Below, piece after piece: positions 20,073 to 30,367 of a DNA stretch of 64,000 nucleotides. Both the position numbers and the translations under genes were made by a program. The notes under the pieces were generated by a model. The model saw only the letters and a program-made list of their open reading frames with translations, was not told the DNA's origin and searched no databases. Each line of letters begins with the position of its first letter. Positions within the stretch are counted from its first letter, which is position 1. This DNA is from Chondrilla cf. caribensis (lineage: Eukaryota; Porifera; Demospongiae; Chondrillida; Chondrillidae): positions 1,912,663-1,976,662 of the forward strand of contig OZ026558.1 of assembly GCA_964020155.1 (NCBI GenBank), in the 5' to 3' direction.

Positions 20073-21149
20073 CTGCATGCATGGGGAGGAAACGGGAACT
20101 ACTTTACACACATGAGTGAAATATTAGACTGATAAAAATGATCTCCATATAGAATACCATTATTACGTATGTATTATTATATAGTATAAAAGTAAAGTGT
20201 AAAATGGATAGTTGCACAACATGACTGATGTACCTTGAATGCCATCATTATGATGATTTGTTAACAATAAGAGCAATTCCCATTACGAGAGAACACCTGA
20301 CAGTGTCTTTATCCAAACCATGGGGAGTCATTTGTGACATATAACACTGTATAATAATTACTATCATTACTGTCAATATCATAATATTATCATAAAATAA
20401 AATTACTGCATATTTCGCTATTCCACAGTGAATAAATAATTATTATAATTGCGAATGGCCATATATTTACGACACAAGGTACTATAGAAACTCCAAGCTT
20501 AGACAGATCATGTTCACTGTATTCAGTTATTGAGTATCACATCTACTTATTGCTGGGTATGATTGGAATCATCCCATATCTCCCATATACACTTAATAGA
20601 AGGGAGCAGCACATGTACCAACTTGAACTTGATCTGCTAAGGGAACATTTCTGTTATCAAGTTTAGAACAAACATATACGTAATTTAATTTTGGGTATGC
20701 AGCCCTCAAGTGATGAATCCCAAAGGAAGCATTAATATTTCTTATAGTAACAGCTACATACATGGGTAAGGCTCACTCATGCTATACAAGATGGGATTAC
20801 TAAATCCAATAGTAACAGCCACATACAGTACATGGGTAAGGATCACTCATGCTGTAGAAGACTGCATAATTAAACCTATATCACCATGAAATCATGTACT
20901 GTGTATGTAACATAATAATATGTAATATTTGTGACCGTACTCAGGAAAAGAGAATCTTTTGGTGGATTTCGCCGAATTTGCGCTTTGGTATCACTTGAAT
21001 GCACCTCCAATGCTCTACAACATGGTGCAAATAGTGTGTCGATAACTTATTCCATTCCAAAGTTACATGCAAATTAGTCCCAATATTGCTCATACTCGAA
21101 TTTTAGAAATTCAACACTTTCAGCTTCACTCCCGGAAAGTAGTATAATA

Positions 21150-21309
21150 CAGTGAATTCTCATTTATCTGCCACCACTTTATCTCCCAAACCTTTTAATC
21201 TGCCAATATAATGTTCAATTCCCAATGTATATCCAGTTAATCTGCCAAACTTGTTAATCCACCATATTTTTTGAAAACGAACTGTGGCAGATTAACTAGT
21301 TTTTCACTG
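21150..21309. mobile_element. Pogo-like MITE, 160 bp, TA target duplication
   Basis: The element begins CAGTGAATTCTCATTTATC and ends with a TTTTTCACTG repeat in inverse orientation. The inner GGCAGAT motif is also mirrored. TA dinucleotides flank both sides (21148-21149 and 21310-21311). Short ends of the CAGTG type with TA duplication are typical of pogo/Tc1-related MITEs. No coding capacity. Confidence 0.7.
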
Positions 21310-21602
21310 TATTCATATATGAATATCATGTGTTTATGACGTCATCAGTTCTTATTATCCAGCATTGTAATGAGAATACGGAAACAAGTCATTCGAGTTT
21401 AAAAACTCGTGGGGCTGCCGCCCCCGCACTTGATTTACTAGGCGTCTTTTTTAGGTTTAGAAGAACCTTCGCTGAAGTTATTACGTTCAGCGGAGCTTCA
21501 GCGCACGAATTTCAAATTGTCAGCGTTTGAAATCGGCCATCTTTATTTCGTGTAATATAAATTCTTATATAAATTCATTGTTGTGGTTACGCGTAGGAAC
21601 AC

Positions 21603-21606
21603 ATAT

Positions 21607-21668
<62 letters not shown>

Positions 21669-21790
21669 GTATATAATTATTGTTGATCACGTAAAAAATA
21701 TATATATTATATATATATATATATATATTTTTATTTTCTTTATTTTTTATTTTTTTTATTTTTTTTTATATATTTATTTATTATAATTTA
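21603..21790. repeat. (TA)n(TG)n microsatellite and AT-rich tract
   Basis: Alternating TA repeats run into about 20 TG units (to about 21664), then TA and T-rich runs to 21790. Simple-sequence DNA lying just 5' of the retrotransposon fragment. Confidence 0.9.
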
Positions 21791-21867
21791 ATAAATACAC
21801 CTTCAATTAAAAAAAATACATATATAACAATAACTGCCTTGAACTGACTGCCTTCTTCGCTCCACCA

Positions 21868-22940
21868 TTTCAGCAGTGCTCAACATCAACCTTTCCGACA
21901 ACCTCGTTTGGCTTCAGGCATCCCTGCCTGTCTCCCATGGTGGCCTTGGTGTTAGGAGAGCAGTCCAGCTTGCTCCCTCTGCCTTCTTAGCTTCAGCTGC
22001 TGGATGCACTTCTCTCACCAGGCGAATCCTGCCATCGCACCTTCACAACTTGCCAATCCCAGAGGTTGGTCTCGCCTTGAATCAATGGTCCCAGGATGGC
22101 GTCCTTACTCCACCAGCAAGCCCGGATAAGAGCAAGCAGAAAGCTTGGGACCACCCAAAAGTGGAGAGCAGCTTTGACCTCCTGATCAATAAGTGCCAGA
22201 ACCCTACCGCCAGAGCCAGACTTTTGGGGGCTGCCTCCAAGGAGTCGGGAGCTTGGCTGAATGCCCCTCCAGTCTCTTCTTTGGGCCTACGAATGGACAA
22301 TGACTGTATTTCCATCTGCGTTGGTCTTCGTCTAGGTGTACCCCTTTGCCACCCTCACCTTTGCCATCAATGCGGCCGTCCTGTGGATGAGTATGCTCTC
22401 CATGGGCTGAGCTGTGTCAAGAGCCAGGGACGGCACCCTCGCCACAACAATTTGAATGAGATCATCCACTCATCATTGACAGCAGCTGGTGTTCCCTCCC
22501 AGAAAGAACCTTATGGGTTGACTTGTTCCGATGGCAAGCGCCCTGATGGTGTGACGACGTTGCCATGGAAATGTGGCCGTCCTCTCATATGGGATGCCAC
22601 GTGTTCAGACACCTTCGCTAAATCTTATCTTCACGTGGCAACCAATCGTCCGGGTGCTGTCGCTGATCTCGCAGAGAGCAGGAAAATAGAGATGTACCAC
22701 CATTTGAAGAACACCCACATCATTGCACCTGTTGCAGTAGAGAGTTCGGGTGCTTTTGGCTCGAATTCGTTGCAATTCTTGAGGGAGCTGGCTTCACGTC
22801 TCCGCTCGCGCACAGGAAACCCCTTTGCTTACCAACATCTATTGCAACAACTCTCGGTCGCAGTGCAACGTGGGAATGCTATATCAGTCCGAGGTTCCAT
22901 GCATGATGATGATGTCATGATTGGCTATGATTTCTTTTAA
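21868..22940 (+). mobile_element. 5'-truncated non-LTR retrotransposon: C-terminal part with endonuclease-like domain
   Basis: An open frame of about 354 codons reads into the stop at 22938-22940. Its N-terminal part is the post-catalytic region of a reverse transcriptase polyprotein. A zinc-knuckle-like stretch follows (CHQCGRPVDEYALHGLSC), then RHPRHNNLNEIIH, GKRPDG, LIWDATCSDTF, and a conserved end LSVAVQRGNAISV. The order CxxC...HxxxxC, R-H, P-D, D fits the restriction-like endonuclease end of R2/CRE/NeSL-type elements by established family knowledge, though here it is judged by eye. The element at 35575 is a relative with the same motifs. The RT catalytic region is missing, so this copy is dead. 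The A/T-rich tail after the stop is the expected 3' end. Confidence 0.8.
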
Positions 22941-23078
22941 TTATTGTTATATATGTATTTTTTTAATATTAAATTATAATAAATAAATATATATATATAT
23001 AATTATTATTATATATATATATATATATATCGGACGTGCGTTACATACCGGAAGTCGAAATGAAAACAATATAGGGGC

Positions 23079-23100
23079 TGCCTGTGGCAGCCCCTAAAAA
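23079..23100. repeat. GC-rich perfect hairpin
   Basis: GGGGCTGCC and GGCAGCCCC flank a 3-nt loop in otherwise AT-rich DNA. A related ggggctgccgccccc stands at about 21412-21427, on the other side of the retrotransposon fragment. It probably belongs to one of the nested elements. Confidence 0.55.
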
Positions 23101-23360
23101 GGGGGGGTTACACGGATTGCGTAATTTGTAAAATCTGTTATTTTGATGAATTTTTGTTGATTTTTTCGGTACACCTCAATTCGTCAACCCATGCACCAAA
23201 AGACCCCTTTCCCAAGTACGGTCACATATATTATACAAATATATACATACATAATATACATAATAATATAATACACATAATATATGTAATATATACTACA
23301 TGCATATAATAATTATTATTATAACATTACAATATAACATGGAATAACCAATTAGCTTAC

Positions 23361-23819
23361 CGAAGTTGTCATTTGTAGTAGGAATTCAAGCGTCACATTT
23401 GGGCATGGGTGAGGTACATTCAATTGAGTATATGGTGTCTCACATTCTTTATAGTAGTTAAGAACGTACATTATTAATCTATTCAAGTACATTGGCTTAC
23501 AAAGGAGAAAAACTGGGGATGAGAGCCAGATCCAATCTTTAGTCATGTGACCATCTCCGTGAGTCAGTATGATCACTGTTGTTCCATTTGATAGTACACT
23601 TTGATAGGAAACGTCCACTGAAAATGGTAGGTGGCCATTTGGAGGGTAGAAGATCTCGTACAGTTTGTATCTGTTCTCTGTGTTGTTGATGAAGGTCTTC
23701 TGTTCAAATTCCAAGAAATCAGAAACACACTTTGTACCAGTTGTATGACAGTGAGCTCCACATGTACACAAGACTAAGAGTCCCCAAAAAACACCTGTAA
23801 TGTACACTACAGAGTACAT
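23361..23819 (-). CDS. C1 exon 1: signal peptide and ectodomain, intact
   Basis: It encodes 153 codons from ATG 23819 to a TCG-GTAAGC donor. The signal peptide is MYSVVYITGVFWGLLVLCTC. The ectodomain has KCVSDFLEFEQKTFINNTEN, FYPPNGHLPFSVDVSYQS, LSNGTTV, WIWLSSPVFLLCKPMYLN, YVLNYYKECETP, HPCPNVT and FLLQMTTS. Glycosylation-type sites are NNT, NGT and NVT. Just upstream, a GTAAGT (ending 23886) and a CTAG (23832-23833) would define a 55-bp 5' UTR intron, similar in size to the one predicted in B genes. It joins C1 exon 2 across a transposon-laden intron. The pairing is inferred from order, strand, phase and sequence type. Confidence 0.8.
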
Positions 23820-24163
23820 ATGTGGTTCCCTCTAGATCCCTTACAAATAATGTAAGCTATCCAGTTGTAAATGTTGGTTTACTTACACTACAAATCCAGT
23901 TACGCAGTACAAGTGTTGCTTTAAATACTCATTGACATACCCACATATGGTAGTCAGAAATTACATCATAATGGTGATCTAATTATAGAACATGTCTGCA
24001 GTTCAACGTTCCTATTATATTTATTGTGTCTGGTATTATAACGTTTGCATTGATTTCCATTATGATCATTATTAAGCTGATGACATAATACTCTGTTGAA
24101 TTAATGAATCTGAAGGCAAACTTCTTTCGCATAATTATGGGAGTTTAATAAAATGAATAAATA

Positions 24164-24238
24164 TAGTGGCACCCGGAAATTTTGTTGTATGAAAATGTTT
24201 GGCGGATAAAGTGGTGATAGATTAATGGGAATTCACTG
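24164..24238. mobile_element. Short MITE relic ending GGGAATTCACTG
   Basis: It ends GGGAATTCACTG before TA, the same terminal sequence as the MITE at 21150 read in reverse. It starts near AGTGGCACCC after TATA. Related longer versions stand in the same relative place upstream of C2 (39757-39905) and C3 (55460-55608), so the original insertion predates the C duplication. Confidence 0.5.
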
Positions 24239-25045
24239 TAAACCACAATTGATAGGCACCTACTACAAGTGTAATGATGTGCTAGACTAAGTGTCACGTG
24301 GAATAGTTATGGACACATACCATAATCAACAGTGATGTCACAATAGATAATCTAATAATAGAACATGCTCATAATATAATATAATAAACCATTGTGTCAA
24401 TTATTAGTGTGTCTGCATGGTTTAACTGCTACAAGGAATTGAGATGCATAATATAATTGCCATTGTAATATAATGTCCTATTGTTGAAGCTGAAAGGAAT
24501 TCAGTATGTGTGTTAGTGTAATACACACCATATGCAGTCAACAGTTCACAATAACAGTTATAATCCCAAATCTGTCCTGTTTTCATACTGAAAGTGATAG
24601 TCATTGTGTCTGCATAATGTGATCATATAACAATAACATAGTACACCTTGTTCCATTCAGTTTTATTAAGGGAACAATAAGGGCTGACGTAAGGTGTCAC
24701 AAGTTAACAGGTCTATAGGATGGGAATGTCAGCATGTGAAAGTACAAATTGCAGTGCAGAGATATCTGCAGCATTGAAAGTACACATGCACGTTCTTTGA
24801 AGGTGATGTGTATGGTGTAAGTGATGAAATAGACCTAATGTACAACAGACAGGCTTACAATACTAGACACTTGACACGATTGACAAAATAATAATAGTGT
24901 GCACAACAAATGAAAAGTTTCAGGCTTATCTGATTTTAACCTCTAATTATACCCTATCTGTGGATCTGATAAAATATTTTGCCAGGCAAAACTCATGTAG
25001 TATTGACTGGATATCTTCTGGTATAAAAGTATGATAATGGTATTA

Positions 25046-25244
25046 TAGTGGAACCTCTATTAAAGGACTCTCCCAATAAAGGACACCATAGAAATTACCT
25101 CCCTACAAAGGATGCTTTCTTGGGCCCCGAAAATGAACTTTCCTATAGTGTTAATACATTTTTTACCTCTGAAAAGGTGGACAACCTCTTTACAGTGGAC
25201 AAATTAGCTGGTCCCAATGTGTCCTTTATAAAGAGGTTCCACTG
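25046..25244. mobile_element. Pogo-like MITE, about 199 bp, TA target duplication
   Basis: The left end is TAGTGGAACCTCTATTAAAG (first C changed to T). The right end is CTTTATAAAGAGGTTCCACTG, its near inverse. TA flanks both sides. Ends of the type CAGTGGAACCTC are characteristic of pogo/Tigger-related elements by general knowledge. The 88-codon open frame inside runs through both inverted repeats and is not a gene. Confidence 0.8.
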
Positions 25245-26157
25245 TATATGCCCCGAATTAATTAATATGACTCGGCCTGTTTTAATAGACGACTGCAAAC
25301 TTAGACACCACTGAAACGTACAATTGCGGCATGCTGTGGTGTGGTATGGTGTACTGGGACCCTTAATAATAACCCCAGGGGTAATAGATACCCTAAATGG
25401 AAGAAAACATCAATTCCTAATCTAACCTATTATTACAAAATTTCTAGTAACTTTACTTAAGGAAACTGCCTATGAGGTTCTATGTATGTTAACTCAGTTG
25501 GTAAGTTCATTGGGTGATCTAAATTTGAAGTCAAACACTTGTAATTGTTCTTATTGACCAAGCTAGTACCAGTCATGTCACGAAACAGGTAATGGCCATT
25601 TAATCATTGCATCATACGAAAATGACACGCAGAGAGCAGACACAATAAAAAGCTGATTTGCCAATTATATTCTCACAATGATGCTCCTAACAACATTCAC
25701 TGTACAAATGTACCATTTTCTGAGTACTACTGATGTGATCCTGTATCATTATAAGTGTAATTGGATTGATTGAAGAATTACATAAGCTCTGATAGGCCAA
25801 GGGAGGTCACTTGACCCCTGGACCCCCTGGAGCTGCCCAATCATTTTATTATGTAAATGTATCATCATAATATGAAATAGGTTCTCAATGCAAATGTACT
25901 TGACAATGTAGATAAATCATGTAAACTAGTTTTGTACTATCCAAATGAATTACGAGTGAAAAATGCAAGTATGAAAATTAATCTCATTATTACAATTCTT
26001 ATACATGATATTTAATGGCTTTTCATTTGGATAAAGCTATAATGTAAGGTAAAATCACTCAATAATGTTATTATAATTATGATAACGTGATGTTGCATTA
26101 ATGAATGTTAATAGTACCATGTAAGTTTTGTCATAATTTCATTTGCATAATTATTTA

Positions 26158-27168
26158 TTAATGATTAAGAATTTCTTCATCCTCAATTAACTTTGTTGTT
26201 TTTCCCTCAGCAGACTGATCTCTGCTATCACTACTCCTTTTGTGTACCTGATCACCTTTTGAATTATTCAAAAGCTATGAGATCAACGTCTTCAGAAAAA
26301 CGTAACTGCTCCAAGAATGACTGGAATGAAAGTGGAGCTGAGTAAAGTCCTGGTATTGTCTTGCTTTGTGTCTGCATTGATGGCATATCCAATGAACCAA
26401 GTACAGCACAATAACAGCCAACCATAGCAAGTAGTGGAATGAGTACCACAGCATGCAGTATGGTGGTTCCTCTTCCCTGTGGTCTCTGTCGCTTTGAAGT
26501 GAAGAGGTAGGCATTAATAGTGAACACTAAAGAGAAAATGTTGATAAGACAGAAAAGAACAAGTATGAGAACAAGTGCATTTGTTATCACAGCATATGGC
26601 TCAGCAAACAAGGTGAAACCAATAACGGTTCCTTGCAAGGTATACTGTACAGTACTGCCATCAGGTTGATCACGATACCAATACAAAATACAAATGGCCT
26701 TGTACGCTGCAGCTTACAGCAGCAGAAGAGTACAACAGTTGGAATCAAGAAAATGTATGGCATTGATGGTGATTCAACTGTTCCAGCAAAGTATATGGCA
26801 ATGGGTATTGCAAATAAAGCAGGGAGGCTGACTATGCCAATGCCGGTGACCAAGTAACCAATATCACCTCCATTCTGAGGTGATATCCTGTTCACTAGCG
26901 AGAATATGCAGTACATCATGAATGGCAACATGAAGACGTTGCAACTTGTGATACCGCTTATCAGTCCATAATGCTTGTAGGTGTAGAAATGAGTTTGTTG
27001 TACATGAGTCTCCAAATGGCACTTTAGTACTAGTATAATTCCAATTGAGACCAGTATAAGCTCCATTACTCCCCCAATCAAATGTACATAATTATTCGAG
27101 TCACATTAAAGTGTTTTATTGAAAATAGCAAATCTTTTGGAATTTGAATAAAATTCCTGACTGTAATG
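26158..27168 (-). pseudogene. B3: subfamily B exon 2 pseudogene without exon 1
   Basis: Exon 2 homology starts near 27168 inside the codons for the stalk (FLQIPK region) and runs to a TAA at 26158. It lacks the LQD start and acceptor. The upstream DNA switches abruptly to flank sequence like that near 31010. A disruption sits where other copies read LYITIHGTIIG (about 26630-26660), and a one-base deletion at GSSGYAIN (about 26390) shifts the frame again. Recognisable stretches include LKCHLETHVQQTHFYTYKHY, PSMPYIFLIPTVVLFCCCK, AEPYAVITNALVLIL and RGTTILHAVVLIPLL. The tail reads EILNH rather than EILNP. It is a clear pseudogene. Confidence 0.85.
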
Positions 27169-28127
27169 GAGGATTTCCATTACAATCTTTATTATGCTGA
27201 TACACGACATAATATGCCTATATGGCTGTATTAGTGAATCTGAAGCAAATTGGCTTTGTATACAGGAGTTTAATAAAAATTTCTACCATAAGTGTTATGG
27301 GTCTTATAGCTGCTCTACTTCTAGTTACACATGTATATGTAGATCACTATAATATTTGTAATATAATAGATAGATAGGTATCTACTACAAGTGTAATGAT
27401 GTTGAGTATCACTTGTAATAGTTATGGATACATACAGTAGTCAACAATGATGTCACAAGAGAGAATCTAATAATAGAACATGCACATATATAAACTGGTG
27501 TATAATTGTGAATGGAATTTTAGTGTGACACTGTGTACATATGACATTATTTTATTTCACTATTCCACTGTTTTGTTGAAGCTGAAAGGAATTAAATGTA
27601 TCTAATTAAATGTATTTTCCCCAGCAACATGTATACAGATTTGCTGGGGAGATTACAGGCTACAAGTAAAGGTACAAACTGTGCAATGCAGAAATATCCT
27701 TGCAGCATTGGAAGTATACCTACAGGTTATTGAAGGTAATATATAGTGTTAGTGATTATAATTATACCTTATGTACAACAGATGTACGTTTTCCTTTCCT
27801 AAGTATTGCTGATGTGCCTAAATGCACGCTTATTCATTGAAAAATTATGAAATGCCTAATCTAGGCCAAATGGGTTACTTGACCCATGGACCTCCTGGAT
27901 CTGCATATTTTGCTTTACACAAATAGACATAAGGACAAATCATATAAATTAGTTTTCTACTGTTTACGACAGCACATTTGTATGAAACCATATTAATACA
28001 ATGTAAAATCACTCAATGTGTGATAACTTGATGTATGTTAATGAATGATAATTTTGCTGATGTAATTAAGAAAGATGTAAGTTTGCACATTATTATCATG
28101 TGAAATATTTGCATAATATTATGCCGA
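27169..28127. other. Spacer between B3 and B4
   Basis: Upstream flank of B type (to about 27560) runs into the 3' flank of B4, with the phrase ccttgcagcattggaagtata near 27700 and the GGGTTACTTGACCC variant near 27886. No gene is seen. Confidence 0.55.
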
Positions 28128-30304
28128 TCATGGATTAAGAATTTCTTCATCCTCAATTAGCTCACTTGTGTTTCCCTCAGCAGACTGATCTCTGCTATCA
28201 TTGCCCCTCTGGTGTACCTGATTACCACCTGAATTATCCAAAAGCTTCCAAATCAATGTCTTCAGGAAGAATGTAACTGTTCCAAGGATGACTGGAATGA
28301 AAGCAGAGCTTAGTAAAGCCCTTGAATTGTCTTGCTTTGTGTCCACATTGATGGCATATCCACTGGAACCAAGTACAGCACAATAACAGCCAACCATTGC
28401 AAGTAGTGGGATGAGTACCACAGCATGCAGTATGGTGGTTCCTCTTCCCTGTGGTCTCTGTCGCTTTGGAGTGAAGAGGTAGGCAGAAATAGTGAACACT
28501 AAAGCAGAAATGTTGATAAGACAGAAAAGAACAAGTACGAGAACAAGTGCATTTGTAATAACAGCATATGGCTCAGCAAGCAAGACAAAACCTATAATTG
28601 TTCCATGTATGGTGATGTAAAGTACTGTCATCACATTGATCACAATACCCATACAAAATACGAATGGCTTTGTATGCTGCAGCTTACAGCAACAGAAGAG
28701 TACAACAGTTGGAATCAAGAAAATGTATGGCATTGATGGTGGTTTAACTGTTCCAGCAAAGTATATGGCAATGGGTACTGCAAGTAGAGCAGGGAGGCTG
28801 ACTATGCCAATGCCGGTGACCAAGTAACCAATATCACTTCCATTCTGAGGTGATACCCTGTACACTAGCGAGAATATGCAGTACATCATGAATGGCAACA
28901 TGAAGACGTTGCAACTTGTGATACCGTTTATCAATCCATAATGCTTGTAGGTGTAGAAATGAGTTTGTTGTACATGAGTCTCCAAATGGTACTTCAGTAC
29001 TAGGATAATTCCTATTGAGACCAATATAAGCTCCATTACTGCCCCAATGAACAAAATCATTCGAGTCACATTAAAGCGTTTGTTGAAATCATGGAATTGC
29101 TTTGGAACATGGAGAAATTCCTGACTGTAATTGCAGGTTTCTTGAATAAACCCTGAGTGCTGGTTAGTTTTTGTAGTATCTTCGAGTGCATAATCCTGAA
29201 GCTGGTTGAGGAATGCATAATGATTATACATTAATATTATATTATCAATAATATGATAAATATTATTATAATAGTATTTGTGTATTTGATTTAAATTTAT
29301 ATGCAGTGTTAAACGATTATAGTTCCTCTATCATGTATATATAATAAATTATTTAGGTCCACCACATTCCCAGACCAGTTATCTACACTGAGAATTGTCC
29401 TGGTTGCCTTTTCTTTAAAGGGCCGGTGTCTTGTATCTATGGAGTCATGTTTGCATTCAAGCCCATTTCATTTTCACTTTTTGTGCAGTTCAGTGGGATG
29501 ATTATTTCGCCATTGCATAGCATTGAGCAAATATTCAATCCCAATATCAGCAGGATATGGCATTGCAATTCCATGGAATATGTATATTATAGTATTACAT
29601 CAAACTGTATTGCTGAAATCAGGATGGTTTGATGTTCTTCAACTTTTCAGGAATGTTATCCCTATATCAGTATCAATTTTCAATCCTATTTTTATTATGA
29701 GCTCAGACTGTGTAATTTTTATACAGACAATTTGTCTGAGATCTAAGATATATTTCAACACAGTCAAGGAGGTATAGTATTACTGAATTGGACAATGTGT
29801 ACTTATTATCTTCATTATGATACTTACCGAAGAGGTCATTTGCCATAGGAATTTTGTTGTGACATTGGAACAAGGATAGGGAACGAAAATTGTTATTTTA
29901 GGAGGTTTCCATTCTTCAAAATAGTTCAATGTGTAAAGTGAGAGTTTGTTGAGAATCTCTGGTCTACTGTATATGAACACTATCGATGACATCCATATCA
30001 GCTCAGGTCTTGGACAGGATGGTGTACTGAGCAATGTGACTTCTGATCCATTTGCATCAATTGATTTATAATCCACTATCACTGAATATGGCAAATGCCC
30101 ATATGGTAGGTAGAAGGCCTGGGACAATTTCTGCCTGTTTTCTGTGTTGTTCATGAAGGTCATCTCTTCAAACTTCCTGTAATCTTCAATACATTTGACA
30201 GAGCTCCCAGTGATGCTAAATCCACTGGATGCTGTACAAGCACAATAAAGTACTGACGATATACCAAAGGCAGTCAGCAACGTGAACCTCACTGGAATTG
30301 CCAT
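28128..30304 (-). CDS. B4: subfamily B seven-pass membrane protein, intact
   Basis: Exon 1 is 29828-30304 (159 codons), the intron 29202-29827 (GTAAGT...CCAG, 626 bp) and exon 2 28128-29201 (357 codons plus TGA), giving 516 residues. Start ATG 30304 (MAIPVRFTLLTAFGISSVL) lies just after a predicted 61-bp 5' UTR intron (30307-30367). Ectodomain marks are KCIEDYRKFEEMTFMNNTEN, YLPYGHLPYS, ANGSEV, CPRPELIW and YSRPEILNKL, with NVT sites. Exon 2 shows LQDYALED, CNYSQEFL, FNVTRM, then seven passes. YKHYGLINGIT, KPPSMPYIFLIPTVVLFCC and AEPYAVITNALVLVL are typical, and the tail is EDEEILNP. Exon 2 is very close to those of B6 and B7. The long intron has the same two ends as the 90-bp introns of B2, B5 and B7, with about 536 bp added between them. 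Confidence 0.87.
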
Positions 30305-30367
30305 AACTGGTGGAACTGTGGTCGTACTGTGTGTGGCTGTATTTATCAAGTCACAACAGGTACTTAC

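Larger units (their letters stand above)
20931..23225. mobile_element. DNA-transposon ends (GTGACCGTACT...) enclosing later insertions
   Basis: The left end reads GTGACCGTACTCAGGAAAAG and, a little further on, CTTTTGGTG. The right end, reverse-complemented, reads GTGACCGTACTTGGGAAAG followed by GGGGTCTTTTGGTG. These look like the two terminal inverted repeats of one element, now 2.3 kb apart because other elements landed inside. The GAAAGGGGTC core resembles the ends of the MITE at 17501, suggesting related families. Confidence 0.6.
20073..23360 (-). other. C1 intron, 3.3 kb, host of nested transposons
   Basis: The intron lies between the exon 1 donor (TCG then GTAAGC at 23360) and the exon 2 acceptor (CAG at 20073). 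It is far longer than A and B introns. It contains a pair of matching inverted ends at 20931 and 23225, a short pogo-like MITE, microsatellites and a 5'-truncated retrotransposon. Bases 20100-20930 match the left part of the C3 intron (51190-51950), so the ancestral C intron was already long before these insertions. Confidence 0.65.
23820..26157. other. Spacer upstream of C1 to the end of B3
   Basis: The C1-proximal part (to about 24900) matches the flanks of C2 exon 1 (39285-40560) and C3 exon 1 (55000-55600). The right part (about 25720-26157) is the 3' flank of a B gene, with GAGGTCACTTGACCC near 25802. Two MITE traces lie inside. No gene is seen. Confidence 0.5.

Noticed and set aside
25048..25314. 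88-codon plus-strand frame
   Set aside because: It runs through both terminal repeats of a pogo-like MITE. Such frames are common by-products of these elements.
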